53,369 bases of DNA from Oleispira sp963933055 (GTDB lineage Bacteria > Pseudomonadota > Gammaproteobacteria > Pseudomonadales > Oceanobacteraceae): assembly GCA_963933055.1 (NCBI GenBank), contig CAWVSY010000023.1, positions 1-53,369 of the forward strand. Reading direction: 5' to 3'. Positions 43,584-52,791 of this stretch are shown here, one piece after another. The translations under genes were made by a program, and so were the position numbers. Each line of letters starts with the position of its first letter. Positions within the stretch are counted from its first letter, which is position 1. Under the pieces are notes generated by a model. That model saw only the letters and a program-made list of their open reading frames with translations. It was not told the origin of the DNA and ran no database searches.

Positions 43584-45671
43584 TTACTCTGCTTTTATAG
43601 CCCAAGCCAGCTGATTTCGGCCATTATTTTTTGCTTTGTATAGAGCTTTATCGGCATCATCGATCATGGCTGCAATCGTATTGTAAGTATGTTCTGGGGT
43701 TAAGTGAGCAATACCAATACTGAGTGAAACAAAGTCGAAAGATACTTGAGGCGCGTGTTCAATTTTACACTGCTGCAGGTTATCGATTAAACGTTGGGCT
43801 TGGTATTCTGCTTCGTCATGATGAATTGCGGGCAGTATGATTGCAAATTCTTCACCGCCATAGCGTGTGCATATTTCACCCGCGCGGTTGAACGTTCGTT
43901 GCATCACTTGTGCAACTTGCTGTAAGCAAGCGTCCCCTTGGGGGTGACCGAAGTGATCATTATAAAATTTGAAATAATCAATATCGCATATCAATAAAGT
44001 GAGATTGCTTTTGTGTCGAATTGCTCGGTCGAATTCTTGTGCCATGCTGTTATCAAATGCTCGCCGATTTGCAAGGCCCGTTAATGCATCGTGCATTGCC
44101 TGTTGTGATAGCATCCGATTCGCGTTGGATAAATTTTGCTGACTCACTTCAAGATCAAACTGAATGGCGTGGTGTTGAATCGCTGCCGTCAAATTTTGTG
44201 CTGTGAGTTGTAAGAAACGCAGGCTTTCTTCGCTGAAAATTTGTATTGGCAGGGCATCATAAAAGATAATGCAGCCTATATTTTTTTGCCCGTTAGTAAG
44301 CTTGATTGCGGTTAAGCTTTGAATGTCATATTTTTCCAATTCATTGCGTACTTCTATTGGCAATTCTAGATTAGATAAATCATTAATTTGTATGATTTCT
44401 TGATGAAATAAATGTTTTTTAGCAAGCGCAATAAGGTGCAGGTGCTTCTGTAAATCAGTGGTGAAGTATTGCTGTATAAAGCTATTAAATTCAGAACTTT
44501 TATCTTCATTGAAATAAATAAAGGCTTCTCTGTGGCCGCTAATTAATGTTGCTTCAGACAGGACTTCTTGAACTTTTATTTGAATGTCATCGTGTGAACT
44601 TGAATACAGAAAATTAGAGGCTCCTAATAAGGTTTGGCTATATTCAGCCTTTTCGGCCAGTAATTTATTTTTTTCCTGAATGTTGTTTTCTGTATGCCGA
44701 GCTTGACTAATTAACTGGTGCCGTTCCCAGGCGTTGATGATTAACGGTATTGCTAAGCTCAGCAATTCTAGCTGAGCGTCTGGCTTTGGATGACTTGGGT
44801 CTAAGGTTGAGAAACCGATGATGCCTAAAATTACCTTATTATCATCTAGAATTGGGGTGATGTGGGTAGAGTAAAAACCGTTCGGTGATAGTTGCTGGGC
44901 TAAGTTAAATAGCACTTCGTTGGTTTCTTTGCCTTGTTCGATTACGATCGTATCTTGATTTTCAATAGCCTGTAAAAAAACTTTGCTATTGTGAACGTTG
45001 AAGTCACTTGGGAAGGCTTTCATTAAACTGGCTGATCTGCGCCACTCTGCCCACAGAGAACCTTTCGTAAAATTTTCTGATAGTTGTAAAATGTAGCAAT
45101 GATCGAGTGATAAAAATTGGCCGATAGCTTGCAATGCCGCTTCCATGATTGTGTGGAATTTATCGGCTGGGCAGCTCAATAACAGATTGCCGTAAGTATT
45201 TAGCAGTCCTTCAAATTCAATTCGTTGATCAAGCTTTTGTGTTGTTGAGTGAAAGGTTTGAAACAGTTTTGTAAGGGTTTCTTCATGTTTTCTTAAATCT
45301 TGTATGACCCCAGTGAAGCGCAAGGCTTTGCTCGAGTGATCAGCAGAAACGGTGATTGCTAACGGGATTAAGCCGCCATCTTTGTGCTTACCAATAATGG
45401 TTTGCGACATGTGCAGTTTCTGGGTTTTATTATTGCTTATTTTTTGACTGGCTGAGCTTAGGAAGCCACCGTGTGCTTTGGCTTGGCTATCTGACATTAA
45501 AATATCGAGTGGTTTTCCCAGCAGTTCGACTTCGCCATAGCCAAATAAGTTTTGTGCTGCACTATCAAAAGCCAATACGGTACCTTTGCAATCAATGATG
45601 ATAATGCCATCAATGGAGGGCTCATTGTTTGTAGATAAAAGCTCATTGACAGCAGACTGGTTTACTTTCAT
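43584..45671 (-). CDS. PAS-GAF-GAF-GGDEF diguanylate cyclase
   Basis: From MKVNQSAV at 45671 the protein has 695 residues; a TTG 18 codons earlier has no ribosome site. It has a PAS domain (about 18-125; IIIIDCKGTVLAFDSAAQNLFGY), two GAF-like domains (about 160-310 and 350-500), and a GGDEF domain with active site GGEEF near residue 607. The I-site position reads RAGE instead of RxxD, so product inhibition may be weak or absent. There is no membrane helix, so the sensor is cytoplasmic. It is the first gene of a minus-strand run towards DUF2489, yceI, murI and folE, though gaps vary. Confidence 0.88.
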   Translation of the reverse strand: MKVNQSAVNELLSTNNEPSIDGIIIIDCKGTVLAFDSAAQNLFGYGEVELLGKPLDILMSDSQAKAHGGFLSSASQKISNNKTQKLHMSQTIIGKHKDGGLIPLAITVSADHSSKALRFTGVIQDLRKHEETLTKLFQTFHSTTQKLDQRIEFEGLLNTYGNLLLSCPADKFHTIMEAALQAIGQFLSLDHCYILQLSENFTKGSLWAEWRRSASLMKAFPSDFNVHNSKVFLQAIENQDTIVIEQGKETNEVLFNLAQQLSPNGFYSTHITPILDDNKVILGIIGFSTLDPSHPKPDAQLELLSLAIPLIINAWERHQLISQARHTENNIQEKNKLLAEKAEYSQTLLGASNFLYSSSHDDIQIKVQEVLSEATLISGHREAFIYFNEDKSSEFNSFIQQYFTTDLQKHLHLIALAKKHLFHQEIIQINDLSNLELPIEVRNELEKYDIQSLTAIKLTNGQKNIGCIIFYDALPIQIFSEESLRFLQLTAQNLTAAIQHHAIQFDLEVSQQNLSNANRMLSQQAMHDALTGLANRRAFDNSMAQEFDRAIRHKSNLTLLICDIDYFKFYNDHFGHPQGDACLQQVAQVMQRTFNRAGEICTRYGGEEFAIILPAIHHDEAEYQAQRLIDNLQQCKIEHAPQVSFDFVSLSIGIAHLTPEHTYNTIAAMIDDADKALYKAKNNGRNQLAWAIKAE

Positions 45672-45870
45672 TAGGCATCTATTTAAGTGTTTACTTAATA
45701 ATGGACTCTGGGCGAATATTCGCAAGGTAATATGCTTCGAATTATGCTTACCATAGTCGATGGCTGATTTTTTATTAGATTAAAAACGCATTAAAACTTA
45801 TTCCTTTTTGGCTTTTATGTATAAATCAGCTAGTCTAAATGAATAACTATGGATGTAGGATTGGCCGCAC

Positions 45871-46299
45871 ATGAAGCTAGATAATCGATGGGTGACTGCA
45901 GACGGAACTTTAAATGAGTTGCCTATAACGATATACAGTCGTGAAGACTGGAAAGTGATCTCTGAAAGTGGTCGCTTTCCTATTTGTATTCAGATTGCTT
46001 GGCATGCACAGCAAAAAGATGAAACTAATGCCTATCCTTCTAAGCAAGAAATGGTACAAATAGATGTATTTCACCATCAATTACAAAGCCAGTTAGAAAG
46101 TAATAATGATGCAATCGTCGCGATGGTTATCACTCATGATGGCGTCAATCAGTGGGTCATTTATTGTTCTGATATTGACGCGGTGAAAGAGGGGTTGAAT
46201 CAGTTAGCGTCACCAGAGCAAGGATATCCGATAGAAATTGTGGCCGATGAAGATGCCGAATGGGAAACGTTTAATAAAGTGCATCAAGCGATTCAATGA
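45871..46299 (+). CDS. DUF695 domain protein
   Basis: The 142-residue, acidic, soluble protein begins MKLDNRWVTADGTLNELPITIYSREDW and contains AIVAMVITHDGVNQWVIYCSD, the usual DUF695 core. Function unknown. It stands alone on the plus strand between divergent and convergent neighbours, with no strong ribosome site. Confidence 0.78.
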   Translation: MKLDNRWVTADGTLNELPITIYSREDWKVISESGRFPICIQIAWHAQQKDETNAYPSKQEMVQIDVFHHQLQSQLESNNDAIVAMVITHDGVNQWVIYCSDIDAVKEGLNQLASPEQGYPIEIVADEDAEWETFNKVHQAIQ

Positions 46300-46359
46300 G
46301 TTATTCAATCAGCGTTGATGCACTGTTTACAGTTATCTATTCACCGTTACCTATAACGT

Positions 46360-47322
46360 TTAAGTCTTAGGTTGAGACCTGTCTTTTTTGGGTGTTTGGA
46401 AGCGCTTACCTTTTAATGCCAAGCGTTTTCGCTCTGCATTGGCGGCTTCTTTTGCCAAGCGTAATTCTTCAGCAATGATTTCTTCGGCAACCATCATCTC
46501 TGGTGTTTCTAAGCTTAATAAACCAATCTTACTGGAACGGAAATCGTGTAATACAATTTCTCCTGCCTTGTGTAAGTCGACCTTGCCGCCACTGCGAATA
46601 CAGCCACGTTTACGCGCGACCATATCAAGTAAGCTATCTCCTGATTTAGGCAGAACATCTAACTTATAGCGCGCCATTAAGGCATCAGGGTAGGTGGCCG
46701 CAAGATATTCTAATGCGTACATGGCAACGTCTTCGTATTCCATGGCGGTATTCTTAATCGCGCCGCTTGTCGCAAGGCGATAACCACTATGAAAGTTTTC
46801 GAATTTGGGCCATAAAATTCCAGGTGTATCGCTTAATACTACACCGTTTTTAAGGTCGATCATCTGCTGTCGTTTGGTTACTGCAGGTTCATCCCCGGTA
46901 TTTGCAATGTAGCGACCAGCCAATGAGTTGATTAGCGTCGATTTTCCTACATTAGGTATGCCCATAATCATAACGCGAATATTGGTTTTTTTATCTGAAC
47001 TCTGATTAACAATCTGCTTAATCATTTGAATGAGCTTTTGACTTTGCTTGTGTTCTTCTGCCACTAGCGCAATAGCGTGGGTATTATCTTGTTGCTCGAA
47101 ATGCTCAATCCATAATTTGGTGATTTTAGGATCTGAGAGATCGGCTTTGTTCAGTACTTTGATGCAAGGCTTACCGGCACGCAGCTCGTCAACGAGAGGG
47201 TTCGTACTGGAGTAGGGAAGGCGAGAATCTAAGACTTCAACAATTAAATCGATATCAGGCATGGCCTCTTCGATTTGATTGCGAGCTCTGTTCATGTGTC
47301 CAGGGAACCAGTTAATGGCCAT
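46360..47322 (-). CDS. Ribosome biogenesis GTPase YlqF/RbgA
   Basis: The 320-residue circularly permuted GTPase has G4 NKAD (58-61) before G1 GIPNVGKST (121-129), and G3 DTPG after it, as in RbgA, which takes part in large ribosomal subunit assembly. The N-terminus INWFPGHMNRA is the family hallmark. The C-terminal RNA-binding part is basic (KRLALKGKRFQTPKKDR). It follows the RHH-like gene by 78 bases on the same strand. Confidence 0.93.
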   Translation of the reverse strand: MAINWFPGHMNRARNQIEEAMPDIDLIVEVLDSRLPYSSTNPLVDELRAGKPCIKVLNKADLSDPKITKLWIEHFEQQDNTHAIALVAEEHKQSQKLIQMIKQIVNQSSDKKTNIRVMIMGIPNVGKSTLINSLAGRYIANTGDEPAVTKRQQMIDLKNGVVLSDTPGILWPKFENFHSGYRLATSGAIKNTAMEYEDVAMYALEYLAATYPDALMARYKLDVLPKSGDSLLDMVARKRGCIRSGGKVDLHKAGEIVLHDFRSSKIGLLSLETPEMMVAEEIIAEELRLAKEAANAERKRLALKGKRFQTPKKDRSQPKT

Positions 47323-47400
47323 ATAAATGTATTTCCAGGTAAATCAAGAGTAGGTCGTTTGCTTACTAATCAGCAAAAGTGCTGATGAGTATGACAAGGA

Positions 47401-48006
47401 TTAAGCAAAAGAAGTCTCTTCAGCCGACGACTGACTTTCTTGGTCAGTATCAGGTTGAGCATCGGTGCTTTCAGCAGAAGATTCTTCGTGCTGTGCCGAA
47501 TCTTCGGCGATGACAGTTTCAACGATAACCGTTTCGGTATTCGTCTGAACGTTTTCTGCAACGTTGGCACTTTTTTGAGCCTGTTTTTTGGCTTTAAGTG
47601 CCTCTTCTAATTCTTTGGCGCGTTTTTTCTCGGCTTTGGCAATGCTACGCTCGTGAGTCGTCCAGACATTGGGTTTGTGATCAACGTCTTTTAAACCATT
47701 TTCTTCGGCTATTTCACGAGCCAATGAGCTTCCCATTTCATCCGCATCGCGAGCAATTAACTTACGCTCGCCCGGTTCTAATTGAGTTAATAAATCAATC
47801 AGTGCATGGCTTAATACGTCTTTGGCAAGATCGGTTCTAGATTTATTAAAACGTTTAGCGATTGTGCTTAGCATGGCCAAGTCATTTGCGTCTAATTGCA
47901 AGCTTAATGAAGCATGTGATAAAGCTTGTGCTTTTTTTTCTTTCTCTTCGGTATAATAGCGATCAATTAGGGCTTGAGTATTGGTTAAATCTTGGTCTTG
48001 CATCAT
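47401..48006 (-). CDS. Hypothetical protein with helical N-terminus and acidic tail
   Basis: The 201-residue protein has a ribbon-helix-helix-like stretch (SLQLDANDLAMLSTIAKRFNKSRTDLAKDVLSHAL, about 32-66), a Lys/Ala/Glu-rich coiled middle and a long Ser/Glu/Thr-rich C-terminal tail (about 145-201) without structure. It resembles no family I can name. It may bind DNA, with the tail disordered. It starts opposite bolA, sharing 111 bases. Confidence 0.65.
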   Translation of the reverse strand: MMQDQDLTNTQALIDRYYTEEKEKKAQALSHASLSLQLDANDLAMLSTIAKRFNKSRTDLAKDVLSHALIDLLTQLEPGERKLIARDADEMGSSLAREIAEENGLKDVDHKPNVWTTHERSIAKAEKKRAKELEEALKAKKQAQKSANVAENVQTNTETVIVETVIAEDSAQHEESSAESTDAQPDTDQESQSSAEETSFA

Positions 48007-48117
48007 TCAAGGTCCATTTCACATAAATTTAATTACATACAATACCGAGTTTTACTCGGGGTGCAATATTAGAACGCGCTATTATATCTGAGCCATGAAC
48101 AAGAGGCAGTACTATTT

Positions 48118-48441
48118 ATGACAAATATCCAGGATATGACAATGGAACAGACCATTCGTAATAAAATTGAGCAAAACTTAGCACCAGGAACCTTAGAAAT
48201 ACTGAATGAAAGCCATATGCACTCTGGGCCTGCTGCGAATTCACATTTCAAATTGACCGTGGTAAGTTCGGCTTTTGAAGGTAAGCGCCCAGTAGCGCGT
48301 CATCAGTTGGTTTATAAGGTATTAGCCGATGAGCTTGCAGGTGAAGTTCATGCTTTAGCGCTGCATGTTTTTACGCCAGAAGAATGGATGCAAGCTGGTG
48401 GGGCGATAGAACCTTCTCCTAAGTGTAAGGGTGGTCATTAA
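48118..48441 (+). CDS. bolA: BolA family protein
   Basis: The 107-residue BolA protein shows the fold signature LAPGTLEILNESHMHSGPAANSHFKLTVVSSAFEGKRPVARHQLVYKVL, with the conserved His residues of the Fe-S/glutaredoxin-binding site. BolA controls cell morphology and iron-sulfur transfer. AAGAGG lies 11 bases before ATG at 48118; ATG codons at 48136 and 48142 have AGGA nearer and may be the true start. Confidence 0.9.
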   Translation: MTNIQDMTMEQTIRNKIEQNLAPGTLEILNESHMHSGPAANSHFKLTVVSSAFEGKRPVARHQLVYKVLADELAGEVHALALHVFTPEEWMQAGGAIEPSPKCKGGH

Positions 48442-48532
48442 TGATCAAAATATGGCTAAATTACACCTATTAAATGTCATATAGAGCGGGTAAAGTGCTT
48501 GGCATTACAATAATAAATTTGGAATAGAATCC

Positions 48533-49189
48533 ATGCGTCTATTTGCTTTCGTACTTTTGATAACGTCTTTTAACTTTATGGCTCACAGTGAAACGACTGA
48601 CTGGGAGCTGGAAAAGGAAAATTCAGACCTTCAGCTTAAAATTTATACTCGTGAGATCTCAGGCTCTGAGTTAAATGAATTTAAGGGCGAAATGGTTGTT
48701 GAAACAAGATTAACCGCATTAGCGGCTTTGTTGCTTGATAGCGAGGCGGCTCCTAAGTGGATGCATCAATGTGAGAAATTCGAAATCATTGAGCAGCATG
48801 ATGCTAAAAGTGCCATTGTTTATTTTATTAATGGTGCCCCTTGGCCTGTCAGTGATCGAGATGCGGTTATTTCATCCAAAATGAGTCAAGACCCAGAAAC
48901 ATTAACCTTGCGGTTTGATATTGAAGCGATGGCCGATCGCTTGCCTGAAGACGATGACTACGTAAGAATACCTAAAATGAGTGGTTTTTGGTCATTTAGC
49001 CCTTTACCTGAGGGTCAAGTAAAGATCACTTACCAGGTACATGCTGAGCCCGGTGGCAGCTTGCCTTCTTGGTTAGCAAACAGTGTTGTTGTGGATACGC
49101 CGTATTATACGCTGAGCAATATGGCGGATATGTTGAAATTGGATAAATATCAGAAATCTGATATTCCTTTCGTAAAAAATAGCCATTAA
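48533..49189 (+). CDS. Secreted START domain protein
   Basis: The 218-residue protein has a Sec signal peptide (cleaved near AHSET, about 18) and a START/SRPBCC lipid-binding domain: WELEKENSDLQLKIYTREI, APKWMHQCEKFEIIEQHD, INGAPWPVSDRDAVI and KITYQVHAEPGG. Bacterial START proteins bind hydrophobic ligands in the periplasm. Function not known. It lies 91 bases after bolA and upstream of the Pho-box region. Confidence 0.88.
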   Translation: MRLFAFVLLITSFNFMAHSETTDWELEKENSDLQLKIYTREISGSELNEFKGEMVVETRLTALAALLLDSEAAPKWMHQCEKFEIIEQHDAKSAIVYFINGAPWPVSDRDAVISSKMSQDPETLTLRFDIEAMADRLPEDDDYVRIPKMSGFWSFSPLPEGQVKITYQVHAEPGGSLPSWLANSVVVDTPYYTLSNMADMLKLDKYQKSDIPFVKNSH

Positions 49190-49231
49190 TATCTTGGTCG
49201 TATAAGAAATGTGGCTGATTTTGTTATTTTT

Positions 49232-49271
49232 CTGTCATATTAATGTCATTAAGTTGTAATAAAACTGTCAC
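49232..49271 (+). promoter_or_regulatory. Two tandem Pho boxes
   Basis: Four 7-mers start exactly 11 bases apart: CTGTCAT (49232), ATGTCAT (49243), TTGTAAT (49254) and CTGTCAC (49265). Each adjacent pair forms the 7-4-7 PhoB-box pattern, so two PhoB dimers could bind side by side. The region lies 51-91 bases before the PstS-OmpA start codon. This is strong evidence for phosphate-starvation control of that gene. Confidence 0.85.
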
Positions 49272-49322
49272 ATAAATAGCGTAACGTGCACCAAAATTCA
49301 TACTTATTTGGTGCAGTTACGT

Positions 49323-50678
49323 ATGCGTAAACGTCTTTTTTCCCCTCTGATATTTTTCACACAATTAACGGCCTTAGTTCTTAGCCCTTTATCCTACGCT
49401 GATACGTTACCCGAAACGCATACTCTTACCATCCATGGTTCTAATACCATTGGCGCAAAATTAGCACCTGCTTTAATTTCTGGTTATTTACAATCTTTGG
49501 GGGCTAAAAACATCCGCCAACAAGAAAGTGGAGAGAATGAAAGCCAAATTACGGCAACGTTTGCGCCTGATGCTGGTAATAACGCCAATAAGGCCGTGAT
49601 CAATATTGCTGCCCACGGCAGTGGCACGGGCTTTAAAGGTTTAAAGTCAGGCACCGCCGATATTGCCGCTGCCTCTCGACCTGCGAAACAAAAAGAAGTT
49701 GATAGCTTGAGTCAGATGACTGAGTTAAACAGTTTAGGTTCAGAGCACATTGTAGGTATCGATGGTTTAGCCATTATTATTCATCCTAAAAATCCCATTA
49801 ATCAATTAGATGTTGAGCAGATTGCCGCTATTTTCTCGGGGCAAATCACTAACTGGTCAGAGCTGGGGGGGGCGTTTGGTGAGATCAATTTATACGCTCG
49901 TGATAATAAGTCAGGAACCTGGGATAGTTTTAAGCGCATGGTGCTGGGAAAACGACCGTTGGATAGCCGTGCTTTACGGTTTGAATCTAACGATCAGTTA
50001 TCAGACAAGGTCAGTAATGATCGACGAGGCATTGGCTTTGTTGGGTTGCCGTCAGTGAGGGATTCGAAGCTTATTGCCGTTTCTGATGGTGATGGTAAAG
50101 CACTGACACCTAATCAGTTAACCATTTCTACAGAAGATTATGCGCTCTCTCGTCGTTTGTACTTTTATACCGATGACGACCCTAAAAATGAGCATGTGAA
50201 GCCTTTTATCCAATATCTCCAAAGTAAGGAAGGGCAAAAAATCGTAGCCGATAATGGGTTTATTTCTCAAAATATTGAGGTCGTTAAACCTACAAACTTC
50301 TCAAGTTTGCCTTCAGGTTTTCAGAAAATAGCAGGTGATGGCCAGCGCTTAACGGTGAACTTTCGTTTTAAAAAAGGCAGTGCGAAATTAGATAATCGCG
50401 CTATGCGTGATATACAGCGATTGGTTGATTTTTCTAATAATAACCCAGACAAAAAAATAGTACTGATTGGTTTTGGTGATCCTAAAAAATCACAAGAAAG
50501 ATCGCTGCTTCTGTCTAAGTTACGAGCGATGGCGGTAAGGCGAGAACTGGTTAGGTTGGGTGTTTATCCTAAATATAATTACGGTTATGGTGAGGAATTG
50601 CCGGTTGCTTCAAATGAACGGGAAGCGGGCAGAGTGAAAAATAGACGTGTTGAGGTCTGGCTAGACAAGGCTAATTAG
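49323..50678 (+). CDS. Phosphate-binding PstS-like protein with C-terminal OmpA domain
   Basis: From ATG at 49323 the protein has 451 residues. A signal peptide (cleaved near SYADT) is followed by a PstS-like phosphate-binding domain (about 35-310; LTIHGSNTIGAKLAP, GIDGLAIIIHPKNP, WSELGG and ARDNKSGTWDSFKRMVL, the phosphate-contacting loop). A C-terminal OmpA-like peptidoglycan-binding domain lies from about residue 335 (VNFRFKKGSAKLDNRAMRDIQR, ... GYGEELPVASNEREAGRVKNRRVEV). It probably binds phosphate while anchored to the cell wall. There is no pstCAB beside it. Two Pho boxes lie upstream; the ribosome site is weak. Confidence 0.88.
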   Translation: MRKRLFSPLIFFTQLTALVLSPLSYADTLPETHTLTIHGSNTIGAKLAPALISGYLQSLGAKNIRQQESGENESQITATFAPDAGNNANKAVINIAAHGSGTGFKGLKSGTADIAAASRPAKQKEVDSLSQMTELNSLGSEHIVGIDGLAIIIHPKNPINQLDVEQIAAIFSGQITNWSELGGAFGEINLYARDNKSGTWDSFKRMVLGKRPLDSRALRFESNDQLSDKVSNDRRGIGFVGLPSVRDSKLIAVSDGDGKALTPNQLTISTEDYALSRRLYFYTDDDPKNEHVKPFIQYLQSKEGQKIVADNGFISQNIEVVKPTNFSSLPSGFQKIAGDGQRLTVNFRFKKGSAKLDNRAMRDIQRLVDFSNNNPDKKIVLIGFGDPKKSQERSLLLSKLRAMAVRRELVRLGVYPKYNYGYGEELPVASNEREAGRVKNRRVEVWLDKAN

Positions 50679-50782
50679 GTCGTTCAATAATAATAACGCA
50701 TTTTAATAATTAACTAATGAAACTGAGCAGATAGCATCTACACTTAGAAATATAAACGTATTGTGTTTTTAGGAGATGCTAC

Positions 50783-51091
50783 ATGCCCTCGACTGTAACT
50801 AGCAGCCAGCAAGGCAGTCAGTTAACTATTGTGATATCAGGACGGTTCGATTTCTCAATCTTGCAAGATTTTCGTAATGCTTATACGTCGGGCATTGAAG
50901 GGAAAATCGAGCACGTTGTGATTGACTTATGCGAATCTGAGCATATGGACAGCTCGGGAATGGGGCTACTTTTAACACTCAAAAAAGAATTGTACCTAGA
51001 CGCAGGCTGCGTCGATATTATTCATTGCCGTCCCCACATTAAAGATGCGCTATTAGCCGCGCAGCTTAATCATTTCTTTAGGTTTAATTAA
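50783..51091 (+). CDS. hsbA: STAS anti-sigma factor antagonist HsbA-like
   Basis: The 102-residue STAS protein has the phosphorylatable Ser in MDSSGMGLLL (Ser57 or Ser58) and a complete SpoIIAA-like fold. In Pseudomonas aeruginosa HsbA is phosphorylated and dephosphorylated by HsbR and switches partners, with FlgM and a diguanylate cyclase. AGGAG lies 8-9 bases before the ATG. It is followed after two bases by the hsbR-like gene. Confidence 0.88.
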   Translation: MPSTVTSSQQGSQLTIVISGRFDFSILQDFRNAYTSGIEGKIEHVVIDLCESEHMDSSGMGLLLTLKKELYLDAGCVDIIHCRPHIKDALLAAQLNHFFRFN

Positions 51092-51093
51092 TC

Positions 51094-52791
51094 ATGCGAG
51101 TACTGATCGTAGATGACCTAGAAGCTAATAGAATGTTGCTCTCCTATCTTGTTGAAAAACAAGGTAATGTTGCCATTACCTGCAGTAATGCTGAGGATGC
51201 ATTAGATGCTTATCAAACCCATGGTGCTGACCTTATCTTTATGGATGTGGTTATGCCTGGTGTTGATGGTTATGCTGCTGCTAAGCAATTAAAAGACGTC
51301 ATCGGAACATATTTTGTCCCTATAATTTTTATTACAGCACTGCAAGATGAAGATGCTCTTATTCGTTGTTTAGAGTTTGGTGATGATTACTTAATTCGAC
51401 CTTTTAACCAAATCATGTTCAACGCTAAAATTGCAGCGCATACTCGAACCATTGAACTGCATCGTAAGGCTCAGCAGCAGCATGAAGAGCTGAACTACTT
51501 GCATACTCGCCTCATTCAAGAGCAAGAAATGGCGCAAAGCGTCTTTGATCATGCAACTCAAATTAACCAGCAAAACTGCAATAATGTCGAAACCTATCTT
51601 TCAAGTGCTTCGCAGTTTAATGGTGACGTTTTATTAACCGCAAAATCCCCTGCGGGGGGGATTTACATTATGCTCGGTGACTTTACCGGTCATGGCTTAC
51701 CTGCGGCCTTGGGCAGCTTGCCTCTTTCTCAGCTTTTTCATGGTTTGGTTCTAAAACAGCTTTCTGTGGGAGATTTGGCCCGTGAAATGAATAAGGTATT
51801 GGTTGATTTTTTACCGGACTATATGTTTTGCGCAGCGGTAATTGCCGAATTAAATTTAGCCGGTGATGTGTTGAAGGTATGGGCAGGTGGGCTTCATGAT
51901 AGTTTGATCGTCAATCAAGCATTTGAGGTCACGGAGCGTATAGCTTCATCCCACATGCCGTTGGGTATCTTGCCCGATGAAGAATTTAAAACCACTGTAC
52001 TTGAATTCAAGGTAAAACCTACTGATAAAATTGTGATATATACCGATGGTATTTTGGAGGCCAGTAATGATCGTGGAGAGTTATTTGGCCGAGAGCGCTT
52101 TGAAGCCGTGATAAAGCGCTCGCACGGTAATATCGATAAAATACGCAAAGGTTTGCATCGGTTTACCGGATATCAGCATGGAAGCACGGTTCAGGACGAT
52201 GATATCAGCTTGGTCTGTATTTCGGCTGGACCAGTAACGTTTAATCAGGATGTGAGTGGCCTTAGAAATAAACCTCAGTACGACATTAATCGTGCGCCTG
52301 TGTCTTGGTCTATTTGTATGGATTTATCCATTGATGAGCTGCGTTTAGGAAGCCCTGTTACGCAATTGGTTGATATGGTAGGTGAGGCAACGGGGCTCTA
52401 TAGCTATAAACCCGTTTTATCAGTCCTCATTGCTGAGCTGTTTAATAATGCCCTTGATCACGGTATTTTAGGCTTAAAATCAAGCTTGAAAGATGGCCCT
52501 AATGGCCTAACCAATTATTACAATGAGAGAGACAAGCGTTTAGCCGACTGCGAAAGCGGATCACTCAAAATTGATATTCGTCATCAGCTGCTGGAGTCTG
52601 GTGGTGGAGGCCAAATAGTTTTGCAGTTTGAAGACTCAGGTGCAGGGTTTGATACTGAAAAGTTGCTGAAAAGCTACATAGATCAGCCCCACGGACGCGG
52701 CTTATGTTTGGTAAAGCAGCTTAGTGAAAAAGTAACTTTCACTAAGCAGGGGCGTTGCATTGAGATTTTATTTGGCTATCAACAGCACTAA
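51094..52791 (+). CDS. hsbR: HsbR-like response regulator with PP2C phosphatase and serine kinase domains
   Basis: The 565-residue protein has a receiver (1-120; VLIVDDLEANRM, phosphoacceptor Asp51 in FMDVVMPGVDG), a PP2C/SpoIIE phosphatase (about 170-380; GDFTGHG, VIYTDGILEASN) and a C-terminal HATPase_c_2 anti-sigma-type kinase (about 430-562; AELFNNALDHG, EDSGAGFD). It can thus both phosphorylate and dephosphorylate its STAS partner, whose gene is 2 bases upstream; phosphorylation of the receiver probably sets the balance. The same order of domains is found in P. aeruginosa HsbR. The plus-strand stop abuts the minus-strand stop of the UPF0149 gene. Confidence 0.9.
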   Translation: MRVLIVDDLEANRMLLSYLVEKQGNVAITCSNAEDALDAYQTHGADLIFMDVVMPGVDGYAAAKQLKDVIGTYFVPIIFITALQDEDALIRCLEFGDDYLIRPFNQIMFNAKIAAHTRTIELHRKAQQQHEELNYLHTRLIQEQEMAQSVFDHATQINQQNCNNVETYLSSASQFNGDVLLTAKSPAGGIYIMLGDFTGHGLPAALGSLPLSQLFHGLVLKQLSVGDLAREMNKVLVDFLPDYMFCAAVIAELNLAGDVLKVWAGGLHDSLIVNQAFEVTERIASSHMPLGILPDEEFKTTVLEFKVKPTDKIVIYTDGILEASNDRGELFGRERFEAVIKRSHGNIDKIRKGLHRFTGYQHGSTVQDDDISLVCISAGPVTFNQDVSGLRNKPQYDINRAPVSWSICMDLSIDELRLGSPVTQLVDMVGEATGLYSYKPVLSVLIAELFNNALDHGILGLKSSLKDGPNGLTNYYNERDKRLADCESGSLKIDIRHQLLESGGGGQIVLQFEDSGAGFDTEKLLKSYIDQPHGRGLCLVKQLSEKVTFTKQGRCIEILFGYQQH

